A stretch of DNA of 58,156 bases from Sedimentisphaerales bacterium. GTDB taxonomy: Bacteria > Planctomycetota > Phycisphaerae > Sedimentisphaerales > SM23-30. The notes under the pieces were generated by a model that saw only the letters and a program-made list of their open reading frames with translations, was not told where the DNA came from and did no database searches. Every line of letters starts with the position of its first letter. Within the stretch, counting starts at the first letter, position 1. Below, piece after piece: positions 43,618-52,552 of this stretch. The stretch is from assembly GCA_016934515.1 (NCBI GenBank), contig JAFGSR010000232.1, positions 1 to 58,156 on the forward strand, in the 5' to 3' direction. Position numbers and translations under genes: made by a program.

Positions 43618-45555
43618 ATGGCCCAGTCACGGCGTAGAAAACCTGTTATGTCAAAATCCGGCAAGCAGAACCGATCTGCGTCGCCCCAAAGTCCAATTAA
43701 ACCACCCAAGCCGATGACCTTGCCGGACGAAGCCGTTCTGAATCGCAGGTTCGGTTGGTTGGCCATGGCGGTGTTGTTTGCCTTTGGCGTTTATCTATCG
43801 ATTCTTTATTTCGGCCATCAGGTGGTGCCCAATTCCGATTTTGTTGCGTTTGTGCAGACCGGCCGCAGCATGTGGTCTTTTGAATTGCCCGCCAGTTTCA
43901 AACGCGCCCCGGTGCTGGGGATTTTGCAGGTGGGGCTGTCATTTTTTGTTGGCGGCCAACACCCAGAACTGACCGCTGGTTGGCTGCTCAACGCGATTTT
44001 GTATCCGATTTTAGCCGTGCTTTTATACCTGGTTGGTCGAAAATTTCTTGGTCGCGCCGCCGTTTGGTTTGCGCTGCTGGCGATACTCAATCCCTGGCTG
44101 CTCAAATGGATGCGTCACCCCATCGCTGAAATCCCCCTGATCTTTTTCATGGTGCTGACCTTCTATTTTATCTTGCGACGCTCCCGATGGTGCTATTTTT
44201 TCGCCGCGGTTACCACCATGGTCCGTTACGAAGGCGCTGGCCTGATCCTGGTGGCGTTCGTGCTCGACATGATTGATTCGGAAAATTTCCGTCGTCGCGT
44301 CATCTCGTTTCTCTATTCCGCATTGGCGACACTGCCCCTGGCCTTGTGGCTGCTGGGAATGGTAACCAACCGCAAACCGGGCGCCTCTGGTGGATCGCTG
44401 CCATACATTAGCAATTATGGTGCCGAATTTGCAAAAGTTTTCCAGGTCTTCAAAGATTTTTCCAGTTTTACCTGGCAGGTTTCAATCGCACCCCTGATGG
44501 CCACCACCTCACTAATGTCACCCGGTCAGCAGATGCCCCAAAACGCCCTGGCTTTTCAGTTTCCAACGTCCGATCCGCGTTCTGCGTCAGAAGTGCTGAT
44601 CTATCAAATGGTCGGACTGACTCAAATTGTGTTGCTTATCTCAGTGGCGCTAGCGGTGGTTTATGCGATAAAGAAAAAACAGTGGCGACCGCTCGGATTA
44701 GTTATGTTCGCCGCGATCTTTTTCGCCCTGCACGCCACCCGCAGTTACACCCTTATCCGCTACGCCGCACCGATGGGCTGGATGATGCTGCTTATTTGCA
44801 TGTACGGCTTGCGCGGCGGATGGATTTTGCTCCAGGGAAAAATCCAAAGTGACGGTCAGGGTCGCATTCCCCGTCCTGTTACCATCGGTCTGCAAATTTT
44901 TTTACTCAGCATCTCTTTCGCCTGGCTCATCAGTCTGGGAAAGGACTTCTCTTATCTGCCTCGTTACTGCCAACGTTCCGTTTCCATCCCTTATGTTGCT
45001 GCTGCAGCTATCATTACGGTTCTGCTCATCTCGATTTTCCTCTATCGCCGCAAAGGTTTTCTCGCCCTGATTACATCCGCAATGTTTACCTGTATGCTGA
45101 TGGTCAGCAACCAGTTTGCCTTGGCCCGTTACGTCAGTAACGGTAACGGCGACATCGAATTTAAGGAACTCGCCAACTGGTACATTGCCCACGCCCAACC
45201 CGGCGAAAAACTCGTAACTTCTATGCCTCATATCGTTAATCTCTATGCCCCTAAATACAAAGAAGACTTTATCAGAAAAAGCTCCCTTCCCGGCGATACT
45301 TTTGCTGAGTTCATTGAGACCTGCTACAAGAGAAACATCACTTACGTCGCCTGGGATTCCCGCATTGGTCTAGCTCCCAACGATACCTATTACAAACGCT
45401 GGAAAATGCAGGCCATACAACCCCTCTACAAATCCGCAGACGTCGGCCCGTTCAAGTTTATTGCCCAGATCAAGGCCAACCAACGAAGGTACATTAACAT
45501 TTTTTGTCTGCAACCGCAGACAGCTCAATCGCAAAAAAAGCCAACCGGCAATTGA
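43618..45555 (+). CDS. GT39/ArnT-like polyprenyl-phosphate-sugar glycosyltransferase (GT-C fold)
   Basis: 645 residues. A ~50-residue basic, Ser/Pro-rich cytoplasmic N-terminus is followed by about eleven membrane helices and a ~110-residue soluble C-terminal part. [18 protein letters not shown], in the first periplasmic loop, holds the acidic residue expected for GT-C catalysis; [29 protein letters not shown] and [14 protein letters not shown] are the usual PMT-like blocks. The C-terminal segment ([23 protein letters not shown]) is a small periplasmic domain seen in such enzymes. It likely transfers a sugar from the polyprenyl-phosphate donor made by its upstream neighbour. Start ATG 43618. 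Confidence 0.82.
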   Translation: MAQSRRRKPVMSKSGKQNRSASPQSPIKPPKPMTLPDEAVLNRRFGWLAMAVLFAFGVYLSILYFGHQVVPNSDFVAFVQTGRSMWSFELPASFKRAPVLGILQVGLSFFVGGQHPELTAGWLLNAILYPILAVLLYLVGRKFLGRAAVWFALLAILNPWLLKWMRHPIAEIPLIFFMVLTFYFILRRSRWCYFFAAVTTMVRYEGAGLILVAFVLDMIDSENFRRRVISFLYSALATLPLALWLLGMVTNRKPGASGGSLPYISNYGAEFAKVFQVFKDFSSFTWQVSIAPLMATTSLMSPGQQMPQNALAFQFPTSDPRSASEVLIYQMVGLTQIVLLISVALAVVYAIKKKQWRPLGLVMFAAIFFALHATRSYTLIRYAAPMGWMMLLICMYGLRGGWILLQGKIQSDGQGRIPRPVTIGLQIFLLSISFAWLISLGKDFSYLPRYCQRSVSIPYVAAAAIITVLLISIFLYRRKGFLALITSAMFTCMLMVSNQFALARYVSNGNGDIEFKELANWYIAHAQPGEKLVTSMPHIVNLYAPKYKEDFIRKSSLPGDTFAEFIETCYKRNITYVAWDSRIGLAPNDTYYKRWKMQAIQPLYKSADVGPFKFIAQIKANQRRYINIFCLQPQTAQSQKKPTGN

Positions 45556-45581
45556 AAACCCCAAAAAAGGAGTTAATAACC

Positions 45582-46892
45582 ATGACTGAATATTTTCCCC
45601 GCATTAAAAAAATAAAATACGAAGGTCCCGATTCCCACAATCCCCTGGCCTTCAAACATTACAATCCCAAAGCCAAAATCCTCGGCAAAACCATGGCCGA
45701 ACATCTGCGTTTTTCTGTCTGCTACTGGCACACCTTTAAGGGTCTCGGTGCCGATCCTTTTGGCGGCCCGACCATGATCCGCTCCTACAACCGCTCCGAT
45801 GATCTCATGCAGATAGCCGAAGAAACCATGCAAGCCGCTTTTGAATTTTTCACCAAGCTGGGCGTTAATTTCTGGTGCTTCCATGACCGTGACATTGCAC
45901 CCGAAGCCGACACCCTTTCCGAAACCAACAAACGTTTGGACCAGATAGTCAAGCTGGCCAAGAAGCTCCAGCGGGATACCGGTATCAAACTGCTCTGGGG
46001 TACGTCCAACATGTTTTCGCATCGGCGGTTTCTGGCCGGTGCCGCCACCAATCCATCACCAGCTGTTTTTGCTTATGCCGCCAGCCAAGTGAAAAAGGCC
46101 ATGGAAATCACCAAAGAGCTTGGCGGGCAGGGCTATGTCTTCTGGGGCGGACGCGAAGGCTACGAAACCCTGCTCAACACCGATCTCAAACGTGAACTCG
46201 ACCACCTGGGACGGTTTCTGCAAATGGCGGTGGAATACAAACAGAAGATTCGTTTCGGCGGTCAACTCTACATCGAACCTAAGCCCAAAGAACCCACTAA
46301 GCATCAATACGATTTCGATGCGGGCGGCTGCCTGGCGTTTCTGCGTGGGTATGGGCTGGACCAGCACTTAAAACTGAACATTGAGGCCAATCATGCTACC
46401 CTAGCCGGCCACGATTTTATCCATGAACTGGAATTCTGCTGCGCCCATGACATACTTGGTTCGGTGGATGCCAACCGCGGTGATCTGATGTTGGGTTGGG
46501 ACACCGACCAATTCCCCACCGACATCTATCAAACCACTCAGGCCATGTACACCATCCTCAAGAGCGGCGGTTTCACCACCGGCGGATTGAATTTCGACGC
46601 CAAGCTTCGTCGGCAGTCGATAGATCCGGTTGATCTGTTTCACGCTCACATCGGTGGTATGGACGCCTTCGCCCGGGGCCTTAAAAACGCCGCCAAGATG
46701 ATCCAAGACCGCAAATTCGAAAAATTCATCAAAGCCCGCTACGCCGACTGGGACCAACCGCTAGGCAAAAAAATTGAAAACGGAAAATGCACCCTCGAAG
46801 AATTAGAAAAATTCACCCTCAAAAACGGCGAGCCAAAAGTAAACAGCGGCCGTCAGGAAATGCTCGAAAATCTCCTGAACCAATACCTATAA
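45582..46892 (+). CDS. xylA: Xylose isomerase
   Basis: 436 residues from the ATG at 45582, preceded by AAGGAG; the frame extends 5' into the previous gene but without a start signal. Converts D-xylose to D-xylulose in the cytoplasm. The catalytic [12 protein letters not shown] has His101 and Asp104, the same numbers as in the E. coli enzyme; [14 protein letters not shown] and [19 protein letters not shown] carry the metal-ligand acids, and DANRGD and GWDTDQFP complete the site. No xylulokinase gene is adjacent. It converges with the GH116 gene, consistent with use of xylose released from plant or algal glycans (inference). Confidence 0.96.
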   Translation: MTEYFPRIKKIKYEGPDSHNPLAFKHYNPKAKILGKTMAEHLRFSVCYWHTFKGLGADPFGGPTMIRSYNRSDDLMQIAEETMQAAFEFFTKLGVNFWCFHDRDIAPEADTLSETNKRLDQIVKLAKKLQRDTGIKLLWGTSNMFSHRRFLAGAATNPSPAVFAYAASQVKKAMEITKELGGQGYVFWGGREGYETLLNTDLKRELDHLGRFLQMAVEYKQKIRFGGQLYIEPKPKEPTKHQYDFDAGGCLAFLRGYGLDQHLKLNIEANHATLAGHDFIHELEFCCAHDILGSVDANRGDLMLGWDTDQFPTDIYQTTQAMYTILKSGGFTTGGLNFDAKLRRQSIDPVDLFHAHIGGMDAFARGLKNAAKMIQDRKFEKFIKARYADWDQPLGKKIENGKCTLEELEKFTLKNGEPKVNSGRQEMLENLLNQYL

Positions 46893-46964
46893 GCAACTTA
46901 TACTGCATTAGTATTTTGCTAATTAAACGGGTGTTTATGTTGCGGTGTGGATTTCCTGTGCTGT

Positions 46965-49900
46965 CTATTTACGAGTCAAGCTCGTTTCTTTTCCGGAGAC
47001 GATTGCTTTTTCAACCTTGATTCTTCCGTATTGAACTTCAATAAAAGGCTTACCATTTTCCAGGCCGACCGAACCAAAACCGTCAGCGGTGGCAAGGAAG
47101 CTTTTGAAATTAGAGCCGATGCGTGAATCTATATAAAGGATTTTGTCCACCGCGTCATAGCGTGCACCGGTCAGGCCTTGGATAAGGCCGTAACTGGCCA
47201 TCGCCCGGGCGTACCAGTGGCCGCACTCGTATTCGTTGAAGGGATTGCGAATTCTGCCATCATAACGATCGCGACAGGCACGAACAATGTCCAGACCTTT
47301 ATCAACCATTCCCTCAATCATCAAATGGGACGCGACCTGATATTCAATCCCGGTCCACACTTCGTTGCTATATACAAATGGGATGGATAACTGTCCACCC
47401 TTGGGCCAGGTACACAGTAAAAGTCCCCCTTCGGTTCCGTAGGCATAAGATGGTCGTTGTGGGTTGGCATGGTCGGACAGATCCGGCTTGAAGTTGTATT
47501 TGTAAATCGCATTCAGATTACTTTTGATTTTTTGTTCGTCAATAATTTGTCCCAGGCCGGACATGCGCGCGATCCAGAAGCCCAAAATGCCATCGGACAG
47601 ACAACCTGTTCCATACTGGTATTTCGGGCCCTGTTTATTTAAAGCGGTCACTATGTCCGTATAACCCGTTCCATTATGGGAAGCGGCCAGCGGATGGAAC
47701 TGAGCATTTAATCCCTCGGTTTGAATTTTCTGATAGAAGTATTCTCCGTTAAATAATTCGGTTTCCAGAAACTTTCTGCCTTTTTGGACAAGCTCTTGAT
47801 ACAGCACCACATCCTCATCTAATGCCTTGCCCATTTCGGCAGCCGCGGCTAGAGCGCCGAGGTAAAAACTTGTACAGTGTCCTTCTGGGCCCCAATATTC
47901 GATGTCATAGGTATTATGGTGCGGTTCCTCAAGAATGCCTTTATGTCGAGGGTCCCACGCTTCGATACAATATGCCAAACTTTGCTTGACCTGAGGCCAT
48001 AATTTTCGTAGCCAAATCGTATCGCCGGAAATGCGCCAATCGCGATAGACTTTCATGATTCCACCCAACTGTCCATCAGAAGCTGCATGGTAATTGCGCG
48101 CAATCGGGCGAATGGGAAGTGCCGAGCGGAATGTCTGGTGGCCGTCTTCTGCCTGACTTTCATTGAACTCGGTATGACGGAACGACCGTTCCAGATCCGG
48201 AAACAGATGACAAATCGCCTGAGCGTAGTTCCAGACGTGCGTGCAGGAACCGGCACAACAACCGTGGCTGTCACAGCATCCCTCCCAGCACCAAAGCCGA
48301 CCGTTTTTCTGTCGTAGAACTGTGGGCGACTTCAAAATGGTAAGATTGGCCGCCACCGCTTCAACCACTTCCGGGGGCAGGGTAGTATCATAGAAGGCCT
48401 TACGAAAAAGAACGCTTTTTTCACGCAGCGAATTATAATGATTTCGCCAGTAATTAGCTGCTTCCGTAATGCTGGAAAATTTGCCGGCATAATAAGGTAT
48501 ATGATAGGTTGGAATATTTTCACAATCTTCGCCTGGGCAACATGGCGCCGGCGGTCCCTGAGCAACCCATCCGCTATAACCTGGAGACTCAAAATCATTA
48601 AGCACGATGGCGTTTTTCAGTTCTGAGGGAGTCCCGGTGGCAATATCTGACATGATAATGTGATCAACATTGATATGTCCCCACGTGTCTGTAACTTCAT
48701 CGACGATTTGTATTATAGCCTTTTTGCCTTCGAAACTCGTAACGTCCCAGGTAGTCCATTCCAACTTCTCAACGTTTTTGCCCGTGGCTGTTTGGATTAC
48801 ATCCCCATCGATAATTAAATTCACGCAGGTTTTTCCCGGGTTATTACCGCCCCCGATCAGAAAATGAATATAGTTTTTTGTTATTTCGAATTCACCGGAA
48901 GTTAGCGTCCCTGTCAATCCGTCGCCGGACGGATCGAAGGTATTAATCAGTCCCTTTCCCAGAAAACCCGAAACCTCCTGCTGGCCAGTCGCGGTTCCCT
49001 GTGAGGGGTTTTTGCCAAAAGCAGGCCCCGTTGTTTCTGCACGGTCCTTACCATAACGCAATTTCGTCTGCGGAACATGCCAGGCTGTCATCAGCCGAAT
49101 AGTTCTCGTCTGACCCGGTTTCACCTTAAAGGGTACAAACAGTGATGCACCCGGACATGAACCTTTGACCGGTGGATTGTCCATCAAACGGGCGGTCTCG
49201 ATGTTTTCCCAGGTAATTGTCAGCGAATCCCACCAACCGCCCTTGAACCAGCAGTGATCCACGACCACATTATCATCATCTACAAAAAACGCACAAGCTC
49301 CTTCCCGTTCAGGTTGACTTTGCGAACCCTCCTGCCAGAGAATAAATCCGTTATCAAACGGCAATATCGTATTTCCGTCGCCGACAGCCATAAAATTTTT
49401 TGTGTTGTATGAAAAAACCGCTTCGATGGTTTCCTGAGTTGGATTATTAAACGTATATTCAATCGCACCGAACGGCAGGGAAGACTGATCCGAATTTCCC
49501 GGAACAAACGGACTCCAACCGGTGATTTCCACTTCCAGGGGGATGTCCGAGTCAGCAAGTTTAATTGTCGCAAAAGGAAATTGCGTGATAAAACGGCAAT
49601 CTAAAAACCGGGGGAAACCATAACTGGTGCCGGCGGCCCCGTTGCCGGTTTTCGGTTGGCCGAATATTTTCCAGCCGGGTACCTGGCCTTCCAATACTTT
49701 GGCAACATTACCATTCTTTCCCTTCACACACAAAGCCGCAAAAGTGCATGGTTCGTTAAACGCTTCCATTTGATGACGTAAGGATACATGGGAAAGCGCT
49801 CCGGTTCCTTCAAGGCAGAACATTCCCGCCCCAATGCCTCCTATCGGAAATGCAACCCGGTTCAAATGTGCTCCGGAATACCAACCATTATACTCCCGCC

Positions 49901-49997
49901 CCGGCAATTTATCTCGTCCATATAACGGATGAATCACTACCGTTACTATAAAAACCAAAAATAAAAGATAGCTTTTGGCAGCCTTGTGATTTCGCAT
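46965..49997 (-). CDS. Secreted GH116 glycoside hydrolase with inserted beta-sandwich
   Basis: 1010 residues with a Sec signal. YNGWYSGAHLNRVAFPIGGIGAGMF is the typical start of the GBA2-type N-terminal domain (residues about 30-340). Residues about 345-470 are an inserted beta-sandwich (SGEFEITKNYIHFLIGGG, INVDHIIMSDI) like those of GH32-type secreted enzymes. The (alpha/alpha)6 catalytic domain follows. By alignment from memory with human GBA2, Glu572 in CWEGCC is the nucleophile and Asp698 in HNTYDIEYWGP the acid/base. The nucleophile loop is rich in cysteine (CWEGCCDSHGCCAGSC). Family members act on beta-glucosides, beta-xylosides or GlcNAc. GGAGG precedes the ATG; it follows the GH172 gene by 14 bases. 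Confidence 0.88.
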   Translation of the reverse strand: MRNHKAAKSYLLFLVFIVTVVIHPLYGRDKLPGREYNGWYSGAHLNRVAFPIGGIGAGMFCLEGTGALSHVSLRHQMEAFNEPCTFAALCVKGKNGNVAKVLEGQVPGWKIFGQPKTGNGAAGTSYGFPRFLDCRFITQFPFATIKLADSDIPLEVEITGWSPFVPGNSDQSSLPFGAIEYTFNNPTQETIEAVFSYNTKNFMAVGDGNTILPFDNGFILWQEGSQSQPEREGACAFFVDDDNVVVDHCWFKGGWWDSLTITWENIETARLMDNPPVKGSCPGASLFVPFKVKPGQTRTIRLMTAWHVPQTKLRYGKDRAETTGPAFGKNPSQGTATGQQEVSGFLGKGLINTFDPSGDGLTGTLTSGEFEITKNYIHFLIGGGNNPGKTCVNLIIDGDVIQTATGKNVEKLEWTTWDVTSFEGKKAIIQIVDEVTDTWGHINVDHIIMSDIATGTPSELKNAIVLNDFESPGYSGWVAQGPPAPCCPGEDCENIPTYHIPYYAGKFSSITEAANYWRNHYNSLREKSVLFRKAFYDTTLPPEVVEAVAANLTILKSPTVLRQKNGRLWCWEGCCDSHGCCAGSCTHVWNYAQAICHLFPDLERSFRHTEFNESQAEDGHQTFRSALPIRPIARNYHAASDGQLGGIMKVYRDWRISGDTIWLRKLWPQVKQSLAYCIEAWDPRHKGILEEPHHNTYDIEYWGPEGHCTSFYLGALAAAAEMGKALDEDVVLYQELVQKGRKFLETELFNGEYFYQKIQTEGLNAQFHPLAASHNGTGYTDIVTALNKQGPKYQYGTGCLSDGILGFWIARMSGLGQIIDEQKIKSNLNAIYKYNFKPDLSDHANPQRPSYAYGTEGGLLLCTWPKGGQLSIPFVYSNEVWTGIEYQVASHLMIEGMVDKGLDIVRACRDRYDGRIRNPFNEYECGHWYARAMASYGLIQGLTGARYDAVDKILYIDSRIGSNFKSFLATADGFGSVGLENGKPFIEVQYGRIKVEKAIVSGKETSLTRK

Positions 49998-50011
49998 TGT
50001 TAACCTCCGAG

Positions 50012-52123
50012 TTATTTATCTTCCTTGATAAGTAAATAATCAATTCCGAACATACGACTTTTAACCGCTTGTGGATTGGCGCCAATTATCGTTACTTCCA
50101 GTTGATTAGCACCTTTTTTCAGTTGGCTTTTCCCCAGCGATATTTCTTTCGTGATCACCGCGGAATTGTACAAGTCCAGCGTTTCGATCTTGACTTGTCC
50201 GTTGATGGCGATCTTGACAATTCCATAATCATTAGCTCTGGTCAAAGCAGCGATAATTTCATAAGTGCCGGCTTTTTCGACAGGAAACTCCAAAACCAAT
50301 TTGTCATTGATATCAGCATATTTCCACCAGAGCTGTTTGTTGTCACTCCATTTAAAAGAAGACGATCCGTCCTGAATTTCTGTCGTTCCGCCGTCGGCCT
50401 GAAGAATCTTAAACGTCTCAGCCTCAAGAGCACCTTCAACTTTTTTGACGACAATTTCTAATTTTTTAGCTACCGGGCGCTTTGCTTCTTCCGGTGCGGG
50501 CTTGACATTACTACTCGCCCCCGGTTGGGCATACCAGAAACTGGTAGGAGCGTAGTTTATCTGGGTATCTTTCCAGTGCCAAAGTTCCATATCGAATTTT
50601 AACGATTGTTCAAATGGTATTGCATCCAACGCGCGGTATCGGTTGTTGACGGAAAATCCACCTGCCAGATTCCCGCCACCGTTCGGCTGCGCGTGAAAAG
50701 GTGCCTCGAAAAATTCCGGGCGACACCAGGCATAACCATAATAATCTTCTGTCCCGGTGCCAAAATGCGAAGGAAATTTTTCATCATCAACATAGATTTT
50801 CTCATCGCCCTCACCCCACCAGCGAGCGGCACCGTTAAAGATCGTTAATGTGTCGCCAACGTAAACACCCTGACCCTGGATTTCAACGTAGTTGACATCA
50901 TAGGCCCCTTTGCCGTCCTGACTTTTATCGCCTCTGGTTTGGGCTGAATGATAATTCCGCCAGCTGCCGTGAAAATGCATCGATCGCTCATCCCACTCCC
51001 AGCCACTGTGGCGGATTTCTCCCAAAGTAACCGTAACCGGAGATTCTCCCAGATTATACACCGTTACGGTCGCACTCTTCTCGAAAGGCATCACCCAGTA
51101 ACACGCCAGAGTACCATCTTGACTTACCTCCGTGTACCAGCTGCGATAAGGATTCAGTTGGTGGCCGGTCCCGAAAAAATCACCCATCGGACACCATACC
51201 GCCTGCTCACCGTCGAATTTGATTTCCAGAACCGTCGAACGCAGTGCCTGATCAATATCTTCCGCTTCAAGCTTAAATGACAATTCCCGAATTGCTCCGG
51301 CACCGCTCAAGCGAACTGTTTTTGATGCATTATCCTGCAAAATTCCCCGTAAATTTTCTTTCAGAAGCATGCATCGATCAGACCGCCTGTAGCAGGATAA
51401 ATCACTCTGAATATCAGCCAGAAGCCATCGTGCCTTCTGTAATGCCTCCATACTAAAAGACTCAACCGGCGTCCCTTCAGCATAGCTGCGGTAATTAATT
51501 TGGTAATAAAGAGCTTCTCCTTTCTTCCCCCCAAAATCATCCATTTCGGGGCTTTCATACGTTACCTTGCATCCCTTGGCGTAAGGTATCGGTAAATAAA
51601 GGTTATGTGCCCGTCGTTTAGGATCCGTCGTTGGTGAGAGCGAATTTGAAAGTGGTTTACCCGCGAGTTGACCGCCACTGATGATTTCTTTAATCTTTCC
51701 TTTAATTGCGGGCTCGGTCACACCGTCCAGATATATCCGTAAAATACCGTTATAAAATTCCTTTCCGCTCGGCCCGTGCCAGGTTGCCCAGAAACGCACA
51801 ATCGCCCCAGGCCCCTTAGCCTCCATTAGCACATACTCTCTACGACCCTCATTTTCTTCCACAGACAAAAACTGACTGCGATCCCAGTTGGCAAACCAGC
51901 CCGGCTGCCCCACAGCTACCGAGTCACGGTCGTAACTACTGAACTGTTTGCAGGTGTAGCTCGGCTCCGGCAAACGAGCCAGGGAATCCCTGTTTGTCAT
52001 TTCCTGTAGCAACGAAGAAAAGCTGACTTCAGCTTTTGCTGAGTTTTCTTCGTCAGAAAAGCCCATCCCCAGGACACATGTCATGATGGCTACCGACGCA
52101 AAAAACTGGATTCGTTTATTCAT
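50012..52123 (-). CDS. Secreted GH172 (DUF2961) hydrolase with C-terminal carbohydrate-binding-like domain
   Basis: 703 residues with a Sec signal (about 1-24). Residues about 45-510 are the double jelly roll of DUF2961, now GH172, whose studied members act on alpha-D-fructofuranosides or alpha-D-arabinofuranosides. Conserved blocks are FSSYDRDSV, ANWDRSQFLSVE, GAIVRFWATWHGPSG, NLYLPIPYAKGCKVTYES and FGTGTEDYYGYAW, with Glu459 a catalytic candidate. Residues about 560-700 form a galactose-binding-like sandwich (ALEAETFKILQADGG, IAINGQVKIETLDLY, GIDYLLIKED). An AAGGAG ribosome site precedes the start. First gene of an operon with GH116, suggesting joint attack on one glycan. Confidence 0.9.
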   Translation of the reverse strand: MNKRIQFFASVAIMTCVLGMGFSDEENSAKAEVSFSSLLQEMTNRDSLARLPEPSYTCKQFSSYDRDSVAVGQPGWFANWDRSQFLSVEENEGRREYVLMEAKGPGAIVRFWATWHGPSGKEFYNGILRIYLDGVTEPAIKGKIKEIISGGQLAGKPLSNSLSPTTDPKRRAHNLYLPIPYAKGCKVTYESPEMDDFGGKKGEALYYQINYRSYAEGTPVESFSMEALQKARWLLADIQSDLSCYRRSDRCMLLKENLRGILQDNASKTVRLSGAGAIRELSFKLEAEDIDQALRSTVLEIKFDGEQAVWCPMGDFFGTGHQLNPYRSWYTEVSQDGTLACYWVMPFEKSATVTVYNLGESPVTVTLGEIRHSGWEWDERSMHFHGSWRNYHSAQTRGDKSQDGKGAYDVNYVEIQGQGVYVGDTLTIFNGAARWWGEGDEKIYVDDEKFPSHFGTGTEDYYGYAWCRPEFFEAPFHAQPNGGGNLAGGFSVNNRYRALDAIPFEQSLKFDMELWHWKDTQINYAPTSFWYAQPGASSNVKPAPEEAKRPVAKKLEIVVKKVEGALEAETFKILQADGGTTEIQDGSSSFKWSDNKQLWWKYADINDKLVLEFPVEKAGTYEIIAALTRANDYGIVKIAINGQVKIETLDLYNSAVITKEISLGKSQLKKGANQLEVTIIGANPQAVKSRMFGIDYLLIKEDK

Positions 52124-52201
52124 GGCACACTCCTTTAATATAATAAGATCTGTTCTAATTCAGGTTGACTATTGGTTTTATGGTGATTTCTTACCTGACC
52201 A

Positions 52202-52511
52202 AAGTTTGATGACCTTTTGCAGGATAAACTTATTGCCAAAAAGGTCAAGTGGTTTTTTGCTCAAAATGGTGCTGAGATGTTATATATTGAGCCTGAAATC
52301 CCCGTGAGAGCATGATTATGTCGAGTCTTTTAACAGCAAACTCAAAGCCGAACTGTAAAATAGCGGATTTTTGCCTATTGATGAGTTGAGGTATATTGCC
52401 CATAGGCAGAGGAATGATTATAATCATTTATGCGGATATGCTAAAAAGGCCCTGCCGAGCCTCAACCCAACCATCCGGTTTATGAGAAAAAATACACGTA
52501 GAACCGCGTAA
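52202..52511 (+). pseudogene. Remnant of an IS3-family transposase (OrfB C-terminal part)
   Basis: Two frames together give a decayed integrase core. 52202-52306 reads KWFFAQNGAEMLYIEPEIP, matching the IS3 segment with IEPGSPWENGY. From 52314, in another frame, it reads DYVESFNSKLKAEL, a TAA at 52356-52358, then ELRYIAHRQRNDYNH, matching the ESFNxKLRDEL and DYNxxRPH segments, to a stop at 52509-52511. One frameshift and one internal stop are thus present. No intact terminal repeats were seen. The rest of the gap (52124-52201 and 52512-52552) shows nothing else. Confidence 0.72.
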
Positions 52512-52552
52512 GCAAAATCGCACTAATTTTTTTCTTTGAATAGGAGTTTGAG

